Part shown: one piece after another, positions 41,821 through 51,037 of the stretch | Position numbering within the stretch: position 1 is the first letter of the stretch | Layout: each line of letters opens with the position of its first letter | Assembly: GCF_000956475.1 (NCBI RefSeq) | Contig: NZ_JYJB01000010.1 | Span: forward strand, 62,001 to 126,000 | Direction: 5' to 3' | Source: Microbacterium hydrocarbonoxydans | GTDB taxonomy: Bacteria; Actinomycetota; Actinomycetes; Actinomycetales; Microbacteriaceae | DNA: 64,000 nt | Notes under the pieces: generated by a model | What the model saw: the letters and a program-made list of their open reading frames with translations, nothing else | Databases searched by the model: none | What the model was told of the DNA's origin: nothing | Translations under genes and position numbers: made by a program

Positions 41821-43224
41821 ATGACCTCTCCTGCTCTTCCCCGCGACAACGACCAGGCGATCCGGGAAGCGGTGGCAGCCGGCATCCCGTCCGCACTCAG
41901 CGATCTCGGCGACCTGGTGCGCATCCCCGGCATGGCCTGGCCCGCCTTCGACCAGACGCAGCTCGAGCGCAGCGCTGACGCCGTCGCCGGCCTCGCACGG
42001 GGAACCGGCGTGTTCGATGAGGTGCGCGTGCTGCGCGCAGCGATTCCCGGCACAGATGAGCAGGGACAGCCCGCGGTGCTCGCGAGGCGGGCTGCCCGCA
42101 ACGGCAAGCCGACCATCCTTCTCTATGCGCACCACGATGTGCAGCCGCCCGGGGCGGATGAGCTCTGGGAGACGCCGCCGTTCGAGCCGACGGTGCGGGA
42201 CGGCCGCCTGTACGGACGCGGCGCCGCCGACGACAAGGCGGGCATCATGGCGCACATCGCCTCGATCCGCGCCGTGGCCGAGACTCTCGGCGACGAACTC
42301 GAGCTCGGCATCGCGATGTTCATCGAGGGGGAGGAGGAGTACGGCTCCCGCTCCTTCGCCCAGTTCCTCTCCGACAACAAGGAGGCGCTTCGCGCGGACG
42401 CGATCGTGGTGGCCGACTCCGGCAACTGGGACTCGTCGACTCCCGGGCTCACCGTCTCGCTTCGCGGCAACGCGCGATTCACGCTGCGCGTGCGCACGCT
42501 CGACCACGCTTCGCACTCCGGCATGTTCGGCGGCGCCGCCCCCGACGCGATGATGGCCACGGTGAAGCTGCTGTCGACCATGTGGAACGACGACGGCTCG
42601 GTCGCGGTCGAGGGCATGACCGTGCGCGACGCCGAGACACCGGAGTACAGCGAGGAGACTCTGCGCGACGAGGCCGGACTGCTGCCGGGCACCGATCCGA
42701 TCGGCGACGGCACGATCCTCAGCCGGATCTGGAACAAGCCCTCGGTGACCATCATCGGGATCGATGCGACCTCGGTGGCCGAAGCATCCAACACGCTCCT
42801 CCCCGAGGTCACGGTCGTCATCAGCGCTCGCGTCGCCCCCGGCCAGAGCGGCGAAGACGCCTACCGGGCACTGGAGGCGCACCTGCGCGCGCACGCTCCC
42901 TTCGGCGCCGAGCTCGCCTTCTCGGACCTCGACCTCGGCGATGGGTTCCTCGTCGACACCAGCGGCTGGGCCGTGGAGCTCACTCGCGACGCCATGCGCG
43001 ACGCGTACGGCAAGGCGCCGGTCGATCTCGGCGTCGGGGGATCCATTCCCTTCATCGCAGACCTCGTGAGGGAGTTCCCGGAGGCGCAGATCCTGGTGAC
43101 GGGTGTGGAGGACCCCTATTCCCGTGCTCACAGCCCCAACGAGTCTCTGCATCTCGAGACCTTCCGCAACGCCGTGGCCACCGAGGCGCTCGTCCTGGCG
43201 CGGATGAACGAGATCACGCGCTGA
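41821..43224 (+). CDS. M20-family dipeptidase/metallopeptidase
   Basis: This 467-residue zinc peptidase of the M20/M25/M40 family cleaves dipeptides or related amides. YAHHDVQPPG (H104 and D106) and the RGAADDKAG segment provide metal ligands, and FIEGEEEYGS has the catalytic Glu pair. The dimerisation domain lies in the middle (about residues 205-360), with RVRTLDHASHSGMFGGA nearby. The frame is open upstream but ATG 41821 fits the family and the leaderless -10 box. The exact substrate is unknown. Confidence 0.93.
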   Translation: MTSPALPRDNDQAIREAVAAGIPSALSDLGDLVRIPGMAWPAFDQTQLERSADAVAGLARGTGVFDEVRVLRAAIPGTDEQGQPAVLARRAARNGKPTILLYAHHDVQPPGADELWETPPFEPTVRDGRLYGRGAADDKAGIMAHIASIRAVAETLGDELELGIAMFIEGEEEYGSRSFAQFLSDNKEALRADAIVVADSGNWDSSTPGLTVSLRGNARFTLRVRTLDHASHSGMFGGAAPDAMMATVKLLSTMWNDDGSVAVEGMTVRDAETPEYSEETLRDEAGLLPGTDPIGDGTILSRIWNKPSVTIIGIDATSVAEASNTLLPEVTVVISARVAPGQSGEDAYRALEAHLRAHAPFGAELAFSDLDLGDGFLVDTSGWAVELTRDAMRDAYGKAPVDLGVGGSIPFIADLVREFPEAQILVTGVEDPYSRAHSPNESLHLETFRNAVATEALVLARMNEITR

Positions 43225-43251
43225 GCCGACCCCGCAGGGCGCACCTGCGGG

Positions 43252-43257
43252 TAAAAT
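43252..43257 (+). promoter_or_regulatory. -10 box TAAAAT before erpA
   Basis: TAAAAT lies 51 bases before the erpA ATG. The leader holds a GCCGCGCGC/GCGCGGC dyad and an AAGGAG ribosome site. Confidence 0.6.
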
Positions 43258-43302
43258 CTGAACAACAGCCGCGCGCGAGCGCGGCCCGTCACAAGGAGCG
43301 AC

Positions 43303-43668
43303 ATGAGCGACACCACCCTGACCGCAGCAGAAACCACCCGCGCACACGGCGTGAGCCTCACCGACGCCGCGGCGACCAAGGTGAAGAACCTCCTCGAGCA
43401 GGAGGGCCGCGACGACCTCCGTCTTCGCGTGGCAGTTCAGCCCGGCGGATGCTCCGGCCTCATCTACCAGCTGTATTTCGACGAGCGCTTCCTCGAGGGC
43501 GACGAGACGGTCGAATTCGACGGCGTCGAGGTCATCGTCGACAACATGAGCGTGCCGTATCTCGACGGTGCGTCGATCGATTTCAAGGACACGATCTCGG
43601 AGCAGGGCTTCACGATCGACAACCCGAACGCGGCCGGTTCCTGCGCCTGCGGCGACAGCTTCCACTGA
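43303..43668 (+). CDS. erpA: iron-sulfur cluster insertion protein ErpA
   Basis: This 121-residue A-type carrier delivers Fe-S clusters to apo-proteins. The three conserved Cys are in QPGGCSGLIYQ and the C-terminal GSCACGDSFH. The Rieske protein encoded in this window is a possible client. ATG 43303 has AAGGAGCGAC before it. In M. tuberculosis the same gene lies near ctaC, as here. Confidence 0.95.
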   Translation: MSDTTLTAAETTRAHGVSLTDAAATKVKNLLEQEGRDDLRLRVAVQPGGCSGLIYQLYFDERFLEGDETVEFDGVEVIVDNMSVPYLDGASIDFKDTISEQGFTIDNPNAAGSCACGDSFH

Positions 43669-43724
43669 GCGGATCACCCTCGGTCAACCTGCGTGGTTGG
43701 CATGAATCAGGTGTGAGGTTGCCC

Positions 43725-43730
43725 TAGACT
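43725..43730 (+). promoter_or_regulatory. -10 box TAGACT before ctaC
   Basis: TAGACT lies 35 bases upstream of the ctaC GTG. It is the likely promoter of the ctaC-ctaD-ctaF operon. TTGGCA is 22 bases upstream, longer than usual spacing. Confidence 0.6.
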
Positions 43731-43765
43731 TGGGTGTGCCCTGTCCGCAATCTGAAAGGTGCATC

Positions 43766-44668
43766 GTGCCCTCGAAACGCCGCCTTCGTTGGGCCGCACT
43801 CCCTCTGGGAGTCGTGGCAGCTGTGGCTCTGGCCGGTTGTACAACCGCCGAGCAGCACGGCTATCTCCCGGGCTTCGTGGAGGGTGGACCTGCGACCACC
43901 AACCAGACCGAACGCGTGTCGTCGCTCTGGGTCAACTCCTGGATCGTCCTCCTCGCCGTCGGCGTGATCACCTGGGGCCTGATGGGCTGGGCGGCGATCG
44001 CGTACCGTCGCCGCAAGGGTCAGACCGGCCTTCCGGTGCAGATGCGGTACAACATGCCGATCGAGATCTTCTACACGATCGTGCCGCTCATCCTCGTCGT
44101 CGGAATGTTCTTCTTCACGGCTCGCGACCAGGAGGAGATCGAGACGAAGTGGGACAACCCGGACGTCGAGATCACGGCCATCGCCAAGCAGTGGGCGTGG
44201 GACTTCCAGTACAACGGCGAAGAAGAGGACAACTCCGACGCCGTGTGGACCATGGGCATCCAGGCCCAGCCGAACGCGAACGGCGACATCGACCAGTCGC
44301 AGCTGCCCACTCTGGTGCTGCCGGTCGACAAGAAGGTCACGATCAACCTGCAGTCCCGCGACGTCATCCACTCCTTCTGGATCATCGACTTCCTCTACAA
44401 GAAGGACATGTACATCGGGAAGGACAACTCCTGGTCCTTCATCCCGACCCGAGAGGGCGAGTACAAGGGCAAGTGCGCCGAGCTCTGCGGCGAGTACCAC
44501 TCGATGATGCTCTTCAACGTGAAGGTCGTCTCTCAGGCCGAGTACGACGCCTACCTCGACTCGCTCGAGGAGAAGGGCAACACCGGCGACATCACGGACG
44601 AGTACGACCGTCTGTCGAACTACCCCGGTACGACCGAGAAGACCGACTCCACGGAAGGAGAGGAGTAA
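43766..44668 (+). CDS. ctaC: cytochrome c oxidase subunit II
   Basis: This 300-residue subunit holds the CuA centre that receives electrons from cytochrome c. A lipoprotein signal (ALAGC, lipid Cys near residue 25) precedes two membrane helices (about residues 47-72 and 88-108). The cupredoxin domain ends with KCAELCGEYHSMMLF, carrying both Cys, a His and Met ligands of CuA. GTG 43766 is the start because GAAAGGTGC lies just before it. The longer frame from 43730 is less likely. Confidence 0.96.
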   Translation: MPSKRRLRWAALPLGVVAAVALAGCTTAEQHGYLPGFVEGGPATTNQTERVSSLWVNSWIVLLAVGVITWGLMGWAAIAYRRRKGQTGLPVQMRYNMPIEIFYTIVPLILVVGMFFFTARDQEEIETKWDNPDVEITAIAKQWAWDFQYNGEEEDNSDAVWTMGIQAQPNANGDIDQSQLPTLVLPVDKKVTINLQSRDVIHSFWIIDFLYKKDMYIGKDNSWSFIPTREGEYKGKCAELCGEYHSMMLFNVKVVSQAEYDAYLDSLEEKGNTGDITDEYDRLSNYPGTTEKTDSTEGEE

Positions 44669-44671
44669 GCC

Positions 44672-46402
44672 ATGTCGACCACTGAAGCACCCCGCACCGA
44701 CGAGGCTCCCCGCTCCCGTCCGACGGCCCTGCCCGCGCGCCAGGCGGCTCTGATGAGCTCTTCGCGCGTCGAGCAGAAGGGCAACATCGTCGTCAAGTGG
44801 ATCACCTCCACCGACCACAAGACGATCGGGTACATGTACCTCATCGCCTCGGTTCTCTTCTTCCTCCTCGGCGGCGTGATGGCGCTGATCATCCGGGCAG
44901 AGCTGTTCGCCCCCGGGATGCAGATCGTCCCGACCAAGGAGCAGTACAACCAGCTCTTCACGATGCACGGCACGATCATGCTGCTGATGTTCGCGACCCC
45001 GCTGTTCGCGGGATTTGCGAACGCGATTCTGCCGCTGCAGATCGGCGCCCCTGACGTCGCGTTCCCGCGTCTGAACGCGTTCGCCTTCTGGCTCTTCCTG
45101 TTCGGCTCGACGATCGCGGTCGCCGGCTTCCTCACCCCGCAGGGTGCAGCATCCTTCGGATGGTTCGCCTACCAGCCGCTCGCGAGCGCCTCGTTCTCGC
45201 CTGGAGCCGGCGGAAACCTCTGGATGCTGGGCCTCGGCATCTCCGGTTTCGGAACGATCCTCGGTGCGGTGAACTTCATCACCACGGTCATCACCATGCG
45301 CGCACCTGGTATGACCATGTGGCGCATGCCGATCTTCTCGTGGAACACGCTCATCACGAGCCTCCTGATCCTCATGGCGTTCCCGGTGCTCGCCGCCGCG
45401 ATCTTCGCCGCGGGAGCCGACCGCGTGCTCGGTGCCCACATCTACGACCCGGCCAACGGCGGCGTGCTGCTCTGGCAGCACCTGTTCTGGTTCTTCGGTC
45501 ACCCCGAGGTGTACATCATCGCGCTGCCGTTCTTCGGCATCGTGTCCGAGATCTTCCCGGTCTTCAGCCGCAAGCCGATCTTCGGTTACAAGACGCTCGT
45601 CTACGCGACCATCGCGATCGCGGCTCTTTCGGTCGCCGTGTGGGCGCACCACATGTACGTCACCGGCTCCGTGCTTCTGCCCTTCTTCGCGGTCATGACC
45701 ATGCTCATCGCCGTTCCGACCGGCGTGAAGATCTTCAACTGGATCGGAACGCTCTGGCGCGGATCGGTGACGTTCGAGACCCCGATGGTCTTCGCCCTCG
45801 GATTCCTGGTCTCGTTCGTCTTCGGCGGTCTGACGGGCGTCATTCTGGCGGCCCCGCCGCTGGACTTCGCGCTCTCCGACTCGTACTTCGTCGTCGCGCA
45901 CTTCCACTACGTCGTCTTCGGCACCGTCGTGTTCGCGATGTTCGCCGGCTTCTACTTCTGGTGGCCGAAGTGGACCGGACGGATGCTCAACGAGCGTCTC
46001 GGATACATCCACTTCTGGATGCTGTTCATCGGCTTCCACATGACCTTCCTCATTCAGCACTGGCTCGGTGTCGAAGGAATGGTGCGCCGTTATGCGGACT
46101 ACTCCTCGTACGACAACTTCACGTGGCAGAACCAGGTGTCGACCATCGGCGCGATCATCCTCGGCGCGTCGATGCTGCCGTTCTTCCTGAACGTGTGGAT
46201 CACGGCGCGCAAGGCGCCCAAGGTCACGGTCAACGACCCGTGGGGCTACGGCGGATCGCTCGAGTGGGCGACCAGCTGCCCGCCGCCTCGCCACAACTTC
46301 ACGTCGATCCCGCGTATCCGCAGCGAGCGTCCTGCGTTCGACCTGAACCACCCGGAGGCCGTCGACTACCCGGTCGCCGGAGCAGAGCGAGAGGTGCACT
46401 GA
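44672..46402 (+). CDS. ctaD: cytochrome c oxidase subunit I
   Basis: This 576-residue core subunit of the aa3 oxidase reduces oxygen to water and pumps protons. It has twelve membrane helices. HGTIMLLMF holds a heme a ligand His, [10 protein letters not shown] the CuB His and cross-linked Tyr, and WAHHMYVTG the other two CuB His. [17 protein letters not shown] carries both axial heme His. The ATG has GGAGAGGAG before it. It lies three bases after ctaC and three bases before ctaF. Confidence 0.98.
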   Translation: MSTTEAPRTDEAPRSRPTALPARQAALMSSSRVEQKGNIVVKWITSTDHKTIGYMYLIASVLFFLLGGVMALIIRAELFAPGMQIVPTKEQYNQLFTMHGTIMLLMFATPLFAGFANAILPLQIGAPDVAFPRLNAFAFWLFLFGSTIAVAGFLTPQGAASFGWFAYQPLASASFSPGAGGNLWMLGLGISGFGTILGAVNFITTVITMRAPGMTMWRMPIFSWNTLITSLLILMAFPVLAAAIFAAGADRVLGAHIYDPANGGVLLWQHLFWFFGHPEVYIIALPFFGIVSEIFPVFSRKPIFGYKTLVYATIAIAALSVAVWAHHMYVTGSVLLPFFAVMTMLIAVPTGVKIFNWIGTLWRGSVTFETPMVFALGFLVSFVFGGLTGVILAAPPLDFALSDSYFVVAHFHYVVFGTVVFAMFAGFYFWWPKWTGRMLNERLGYIHFWMLFIGFHMTFLIQHWLGVEGMVRRYADYSSYDNFTWQNQVSTIGAIILGASMLPFFLNVWITARKAPKVTVNDPWGYGGSLEWATSCPPPRHNFTSIPRIRSERPAFDLNHPEAVDYPVAGAEREVH

Positions 46403-46405
46403 GAC

Positions 46406-46840
46406 ATGCGCGACAACGTCATCCTCTGGTGGATCCTCACCGCGTTCTTCGCCCTGATCGGCGTGGTCTACACGGGCTGGAACATCCTCGCTCACCCTGA
46501 TCTCCCGCTCGTGAACCAGATCGAATGGGTCGGCACGGTCGCCCTGTTCTTTGCGGCCTTCATGGGCGCGATGATCGCGTTCTATCTCGACCGCACGCAC
46601 TCCGCGCAGGGTGGCGAGCTGCCCGAGGACATCCTGACGAGCGACATCGACGACGGCGATCCCGAGCTCGGCGAGTTCAGCCCGTGGTCCTGGTGGCCGC
46701 TCGTGCTGGCCGGCTCGGCCGCGGTGTTCATCATCGGCCTCGCCGTCGGACACTTCCTGCTGCCGATCGGACTGGCGATCTTCGTCGTCGCCATCGTCGG
46801 CTGGGTGTACGAGTACTACCGCGGGAACTTCGCGCGCTGA
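46406..46840 (+). CDS. ctaF: cytochrome c oxidase subunit IV (actinobacterial)
   Basis: This 144-residue subunit of the actinobacterial aa3 oxidase has four membrane helices, with EWVGTVALFFAAFMGAMIAFYL and LPEDILTSDIDDGDPELGEFSPWSWWP typical of the family (in part). Partner of CtaC/D/E. A strong terminator closes the operon. Confidence 0.94.
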   Translation: MRDNVILWWILTAFFALIGVVYTGWNILAHPDLPLVNQIEWVGTVALFFAAFMGAMIAFYLDRTHSAQGGELPEDILTSDIDDGDPELGEFSPWSWWPLVLAGSAAVFIIGLAVGHFLLPIGLAIFVVAIVGWVYEYYRGNFAR

Positions 46841-46852
46841 CACGACTCACAC

Positions 46853-46886
46853 GAGAAAGGCCCCTGCTTCGGCAGGGGCCTTTCTC
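46853..46886. terminator. terminator after ctaF, also for the rhodanese gene
   Basis: GAGAAAGGCCCCTGC and GCAGGGGCCTTTCTC form a perfect 15-base stem with the loop TTCG. It serves both convergent units. Confidence 0.92.
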
Positions 46887-46918
46887 ATGTGCTCGGTCAT
46901 CGAGGAGGTCGGACCGGA

Positions 46919-47338
46919 TCAGGCGCGGGTGCGAACACGCGCAACTCCTGTCAGCGGATCGATGGGACGCCGGTGGACGCCGTCCGCATCTTCGACCGGA
47001 TAGCCCTCTCGCACCCAGTACTCGAATCCGCCGATCATCTCGCGGACGTCATAGCCGAGCTTCGCGAACTCGAGAGCGCCTTTGGCGCCCGCGTTGCAGC
47101 CGGGGCTCCAGCAGTACACCACGACGCTGGCGTCGCCGGGGATCTCCTGCGGCGCTCGCTCGGCGATCTCGCTGTAGTGCATGTGGATCGCGCCGGCCAC
47201 ACGGCCCTGTGCCCACGCCTCGTCCGACCGCACGTCGACCACGTAGACGGTCTCGTCGGCCTTGCGGGCGGCGTGCACGTCACTGGCGTCGGTCTCGTAG
47301 GCGAGTTTGGCGGCGTAGTAGTCGGTGCGTTCGATCAT
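46919..47338 (-). CDS. rhodanese-like sulfurtransferase
   Basis: This 139-residue single-domain protein has the rhodanese fold with VVDVRSDEAWAQGRVAGAIHM and the active loop YCWSPGCNAGAKG, where the first Cys is the catalytic position. It may move sulfur or handle thiol stress. The ATG is preceded by TAGGCT and six bases, so it looks leaderless. The gene is convergent with the ctaCDF operon. Confidence 0.88.
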   Translation of the reverse strand: MIERTDYYAAKLAYETDASDVHAARKADETVYVVDVRSDEAWAQGRVAGAIHMHYSEIAERAPQEIPGDASVVVYCWSPGCNAGAKGALEFAKLGYDVREMIGGFEYWVREGYPVEDADGVHRRPIDPLTGVARVRTRA

Positions 47339-47344
47339 GCCTTC

Positions 47345-47350
47345 AGCCTA
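47345..47350 (-). promoter_or_regulatory. -10 box TAGGCT, leaderless start of the rhodanese gene
   Basis: On the minus strand TAGGCT is followed by gaaggc and the ATG at 47338. Confidence 0.6.
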
Positions 47351-47379
47351 GAGCCGGACGCGTGAGCCAGCCTCGTCGA

Positions 47380-47916
47380 TTACTGCCGCGAGGGAGCGGA
47401 ATCCCGCCAACGGGGGAGCGCGGCTGCCATCTGGAGCCGAGGTCCGTACTGGGTGAGCCCGAGCGCCTCCTCCACGCCGACCAGTGAACGCAGAAAGTCC
47501 GAATCTGGTTCGGAGGGAACGAAGCCACACGTCCGGTAGAACGGTGCGTTCCATGGGACGTCAGCGTACGTGCGAAGTGTGATCAGCGCATACCCACGCC
47601 GGGATGCTTCGTCCAGCGCCGCGTCGACGAGCAGCCGGCCGAGCCCGCGTCGCGAGTGTGAGGGGAGAACGGACAGCTGCTCGAGGTGTGCGTGACCGGC
47701 GATCTCGAGGACGTGGACGAACCCGACTGGCGTCGGTATCTGCTGATCCTCGGCGATCAGCACGAAACCGGGTGCAGCCGCGCGCTCCTCGGCAGTGCTC
47801 GGGCCCGGCCAGTGTCGTGCGTCGAAGAGATCGACCAGGAGGGCATCGGCGGCCGCCTCGATCAGAACCGTCGCCGGATAGTCCTCGGCCTTGGCGACGC
47901 GGATGCTGTGCGTCAT
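47380..47916 (-). CDS. GNAT-family N-acetyltransferase
   Basis: This 178-residue protein has the GNAT fold with EQLSVLPSHSRRGLGRLLVDAAL as the acetyl-CoA-binding block and APFYRTCGFVPSE as the terminal motif. Its substrate is unknown. The longer frame to 48012 covers a RidA-like remnant in another frame. ATG 47916 has GAGGAGATC before it and overlaps the remnant stop (ATGA), so it was probably once the second gene of an operon with an intact ridA-like gene. Confidence 0.88.
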   Translation of the reverse strand: MTHSIRVAKAEDYPATVLIEAAADALLVDLFDARHWPGPSTAEERAAAPGFVLIAEDQQIPTPVGFVHVLEIAGHAHLEQLSVLPSHSRRGLGRLLVDAALDEASRRGYALITLRTYADVPWNAPFYRTCGFVPSEPDSDFLRSLVGVEEALGLTQYGPRLQMAAALPRWRDSAPSRQ

Positions 47917-48044
47917 GCGCCGATCTCCTCGATCGCGGCGATGGCTTCGATCTCGACGAGCTGGTCCGGGTAGCCGAGAACAGTGACTCCCATCAAGGTT
48001 CTGAGGCGACAAGAACGCGAGTGGAGCTGCACGACGGATGGCAC
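47913..48044 (-). pseudogene. C-terminal remnant of a RidA (YjgF) family gene
   Basis: A 43-codon frame from GTG 48044 ends at TGA 47913-47915. Its last 25 residues, LMGVTVLGYPDQLVEIEAIA and what follows, match the C-terminal strand and substrate loop end of RidA-type deaminases. The ~90 N-terminal residues of a normal RidA are missing, and the qcrB terminator lies just upstream. It overlaps the GNAT start by ATGA. Confidence 0.65.
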
Positions 48045-48063
48045 CCCTCGAGGATAACGAAGA

Positions 48064-48096
48064 AGGCCCCGTCGCGAACTGATCGCGACGGGGCCT
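48064..48096 (-). terminator. terminator of the ctaE-qcrCAB operon
   Basis: AGGCCCCGTCGCGA and TCGCGACGGGGCCT form a perfect 14-base stem with a five-base loop, 18 bases after the qcrB stop. TTCTTCG follows on the minus strand. Confidence 0.9.
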
Positions 48097-48113
48097 CGAG
48101 AAGATCGGCGTCG

Positions 48114-49928
48114 TTACTCGCCGTCCTCCGACTTCTTGCGGGGCTTCTTCACCGGCTCGGTGGCGATCACGGAACTCGGAGTGTTCGGCGTCTCGTCGAT
48201 GTGCGTCTCCTCGGCGGGGGAGAGAGGAGCGTCCGGGAAGCCTGCGCGCTCGTGCGCACCCTGGATCTCAGCAGCCTCGGTCTCTTCGTTCTGAGCCGTG
48301 ACGTGGTGCTGGTGAGCATCCGCTTCATCGATCTCGGCCTGCGTGAGCGGCGCCAGGCGGTCCTCGTAGAACCAGCGCGAGATCGCCGAGCGCAGATTCT
48401 CGGTCCACGGGATACGGCCCTGATCGTTCGGGCGCACCACGAGGGGCTCGTAGCCGTCGACATCGATGAGCTTCCAGCGGTCGTAGGTGTCGACGGGCTG
48501 GTGCACCTCGATGAACTCGCCGCCGGGGAGGCGGACGATGCGTCCTGACTCGTAGCCGTGCAGCACGATCTCGCGATCCTTCTTCTGCAGGGCGATCGCG
48601 ATCCGCTTGGTCACGAAGTACCCGAGGATCGGGCCGAGGAACAGCAGAGCCTGGAGCGTGTGGATCACGCCCTCCATCGTCAGCATGAAGTGCGTGGCGA
48701 TGAGGTCGGACGAAGCCGCCGCCCACAGCACCGCGTAGAAGATGACGCCGGCGACGCCGATCGCGGTGCGGGTTGCCGCGTTGCGCGGACGCTGTGCGAT
48801 GTGGTGCTCGCGCTTGTCTCCGGTCACCCAGGCCTCGATGAACGGGTAGAGCGCCACGACTACGAGGAAGAGGCCGAGGACGGCGACCGGGATCAGAATG
48901 CCGAACGACCAGGTGTGGTCGAGGAAGACCACGTCGAGGTTGGACGGCGCCAGACGCAGAGCGCCGTCAGCGAAGCCGATGTACCAGTCCGGCTGCGTAC
49001 CTGCCGACACCGGTGACGGGTCGTACGGGCCGTAGTTCCAGATCGGGTTGATCTGGAAGAACGTCGCGATCATGACGATCGTGCCGAACACGATGAACAG
49101 GTAGCCGCCCATCTTGGACATGTAGACCGGCATCATCGGGTAGCCCACGACGTTGTCGTTCGAACGGCCGGGGCCGGCGAACTGCGTGTGCTTGTTGATG
49201 ACCATCAGCATCAGGTGCACGACGACGAGCGCGATCACCAGCAGCGGCAGCAGGAGGATGTGCAGCGTGTACAGGCGTCCGACGATCGCGGTGCCGGGGA
49301 ACTCTCCGCCGAAGACGATGAACGAGGTCCAAGTGCCGATCAGGGGGAGACCCTTGACCATGCCGTCGATGATGCGCAGGCCGTTGCCCGACAGCAGATC
49401 GTCGGGGAGCGAATACCCGGTGAAGCCCTCGGCAAGGACGAGGATGAACAGCACGAAGCCGATCAGCCAGTTGAGCTCGCGCGGCTTGCGGAAGGCGCCG
49501 GTGAAGAAGACGCGCAGCATGTGCACGCCGATTCCGGCCACGAAGACGAGAGCGGCCCAGTGGTGGATCTGGCGGACCAGGAGACCACCGCGGAGGTCGA
49601 AGGAGATGTGCAGGGTCGACTCGAGCGCCGCCGACATCTCGATTCCGCGCATCGGCGCGTACGCGCCGGTGTAGTGGGTCTCGACCATGGAGGCCTGGAA
49701 GAAGAACGTCAGGAACGTGCCCGACAGGAACACGACGACGAAGCTCCACAGGGCGATCTCGCCGAGCATGAACGACCAGTGATCAGGGAAGATCTTCCGG
49801 CCGAGCTCCTTGACGAAGCCGGAGAGGCTGGTGCGCTCGTCGATGTAGTTCGACGCGGCACCGACGAAGCGGCCGCCAAGGGGTGCCTTGGTGTCCTGCT
49901 CGTCCTTGGACAGCGTTGCGGTGCTCAA
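48114..49928 (-). CDS. qcrB: cytochrome bc1 complex cytochrome b subunit
   Basis: This 604-residue membrane subunit oxidises menaquinol in the bc1-aa3 supercomplex. Eight helices are present with two heme-ligating His pairs. TQPDWYIGFADG holds the PDWY Qo-site motif used by actinobacteria in place of PEWY. SGTFLTFFFQASMVETHYTG and LRGGLLVRQIHHWAA are early family segments. A C-terminal extension of about 170 residues (Glu/Ala-rich, in the cytoplasm) exceeds the core. Start ATG overlaps the qcrA stop. Confidence 0.97.
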   Translation of the reverse strand: MSTATLSKDEQDTKAPLGGRFVGAASNYIDERTSLSGFVKELGRKIFPDHWSFMLGEIALWSFVVVFLSGTFLTFFFQASMVETHYTGAYAPMRGIEMSAALESTLHISFDLRGGLLVRQIHHWAALVFVAGIGVHMLRVFFTGAFRKPRELNWLIGFVLFILVLAEGFTGYSLPDDLLSGNGLRIIDGMVKGLPLIGTWTSFIVFGGEFPGTAIVGRLYTLHILLLPLLVIALVVVHLMLMVINKHTQFAGPGRSNDNVVGYPMMPVYMSKMGGYLFIVFGTIVMIATFFQINPIWNYGPYDPSPVSAGTQPDWYIGFADGALRLAPSNLDVVFLDHTWSFGILIPVAVLGLFLVVVALYPFIEAWVTGDKREHHIAQRPRNAATRTAIGVAGVIFYAVLWAAASSDLIATHFMLTMEGVIHTLQALLFLGPILGYFVTKRIAIALQKKDREIVLHGYESGRIVRLPGGEFIEVHQPVDTYDRWKLIDVDGYEPLVVRPNDQGRIPWTENLRSAISRWFYEDRLAPLTQAEIDEADAHQHHVTAQNEETEAAEIQGAHERAGFPDAPLSPAEETHIDETPNTPSSVIATEPVKKPRKKSEDGE

Positions 49929-51001
49929 TGGCGCTCCCAGAAGCTCGGGCCGACGGGCTCGGTGAAGTCACTGCGTGCGATGAGGTAGCCCTCGTCGTCG
50001 ACGGTGATGGGCAGCTGAGGCAGCGGACGAGCGGCCGGTCCGAAGATGACCTTGGCGTGATCCGTCACATCGAACTGCGACTGGTGGCAGGGGCAGAGAA
50101 GGTGGTGGGTCTGCTGCTCATACAGGGCGACGGGGCAGCCGACGTGAGTGCAGACCTTGGAGTAGGCGACGATCCCGTCGTAGGACCAGTCCTTGCGGTC
50201 CTCGGCCTCGATGAGCTGCTCCGGGCGCAGGCGCATCATCAGCACGATCGCCTTCGCCTTCTCCTCGAGATAGCCGTCGTGGTGGCTGAGCTCGGCGAGG
50301 TCCTCGGGGATCACGTGGAACGCCGATCCGAGAGTGACGTCAGCCGCGCGGATCGGCGTTCCGTCAGGGTCGCGCACAAGGCGCTGGCCCTTGTCCCACA
50401 TGGTCTGCTTCAGCAGGACGACCGGGTCGCCCGCCGTGGGGTCTTCGGGCGTGGAATGCGGAGCGAGTCCGCGGAACAGCGTGACACCCGGGATGATCGA
50501 GGCGACCACGGCTGCGAGCAGCGAATTGCGGATCATCGTGCGGCGTCCGAAGCCGGACTCCTCGTTGGCGTCCGCGAACGCCTTGATGGCGGCCTCGCGA
50601 GTCGAGTCCTTTCCGCGGGTGGGATGCCGGTGCTCGATGTGCTCCTTGTCGCTCATCAGAGCCTTGGACCAGTGGATGGCGCCGATGCCGAGAGCGAGCA
50701 GCGCGAGAGCGATGCCGAGACCGATGAAGAGGTTGTTCTGGCGGATGTCGATCAGCGCGCCGCTCTCGATCGGGAAGAGCATGTAGGCGGCGACCGCCCA
50801 GATGCTTCCCGCGAGAGACAGGTAGAACAGCGTGTAGACGGTGCGGACTGCGGCCTTCTCGGCGCGCGGGTCCTTGTCGGTCATCCGCGCGCGGTGCGGC
50901 GGAAGCCCGGGGTTCTGCACGGGATCGCTGACTGCGACACCCAGCCCCGGAGAGGGCTGGTAGGCCCTGTCAAGAGCCTGCGAGTCGTCGTCGTGTGCCA
51001 T
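49925..51001 (-). CDS. qcrA: cytochrome bc1 complex Rieske iron-sulfur subunit
   Basis: This 358-residue subunit carries the 2Fe-2S cluster of the bc1 complex. Three membrane helices (about residues 63-82, 94-115 and 165-188) precede the Rieske domain with CTHVGCPVALYE and CPCHQSQFD, giving the two Cys and two His ligands and the disulfide Cys. Three helices are typical of actinobacteria. ATG 51001 with GAGGAGCACC is favoured over the longer frame to 51034. Fe-S delivery may involve ErpA from the same region. Confidence 0.96.
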   Translation of the reverse strand: MAHDDDSQALDRAYQPSPGLGVAVSDPVQNPGLPPHRARMTDKDPRAEKAAVRTVYTLFYLSLAGSIWAVAAYMLFPIESGALIDIRQNNLFIGLGIALALLALGIGAIHWSKALMSDKEHIEHRHPTRGKDSTREAAIKAFADANEESGFGRRTMIRNSLLAAVVASIIPGVTLFRGLAPHSTPEDPTAGDPVVLLKQTMWDKGQRLVRDPDGTPIRAADVTLGSAFHVIPEDLAELSHHDGYLEEKAKAIVLMMRLRPEQLIEAEDRKDWSYDGIVAYSKVCTHVGCPVALYEQQTHHLLCPCHQSQFDVTDHAKVIFGPAARPLPQLPITVDDEGYLIARSDFTEPVGPSFWERH

Positions 51002-51037
51002 GGTGCTCCTCGTACGTTCCTCTTCGATGATCAATCG

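Noticed and set aside
43724..46843. A 1039-residue open frame on the minus strand
   Set aside because: It is antisense to ctaC, ctaD and ctaF, which have clear motifs. Its composition (Arg/Asp/His/Glu-rich) is that of a GC-driven shadow frame.
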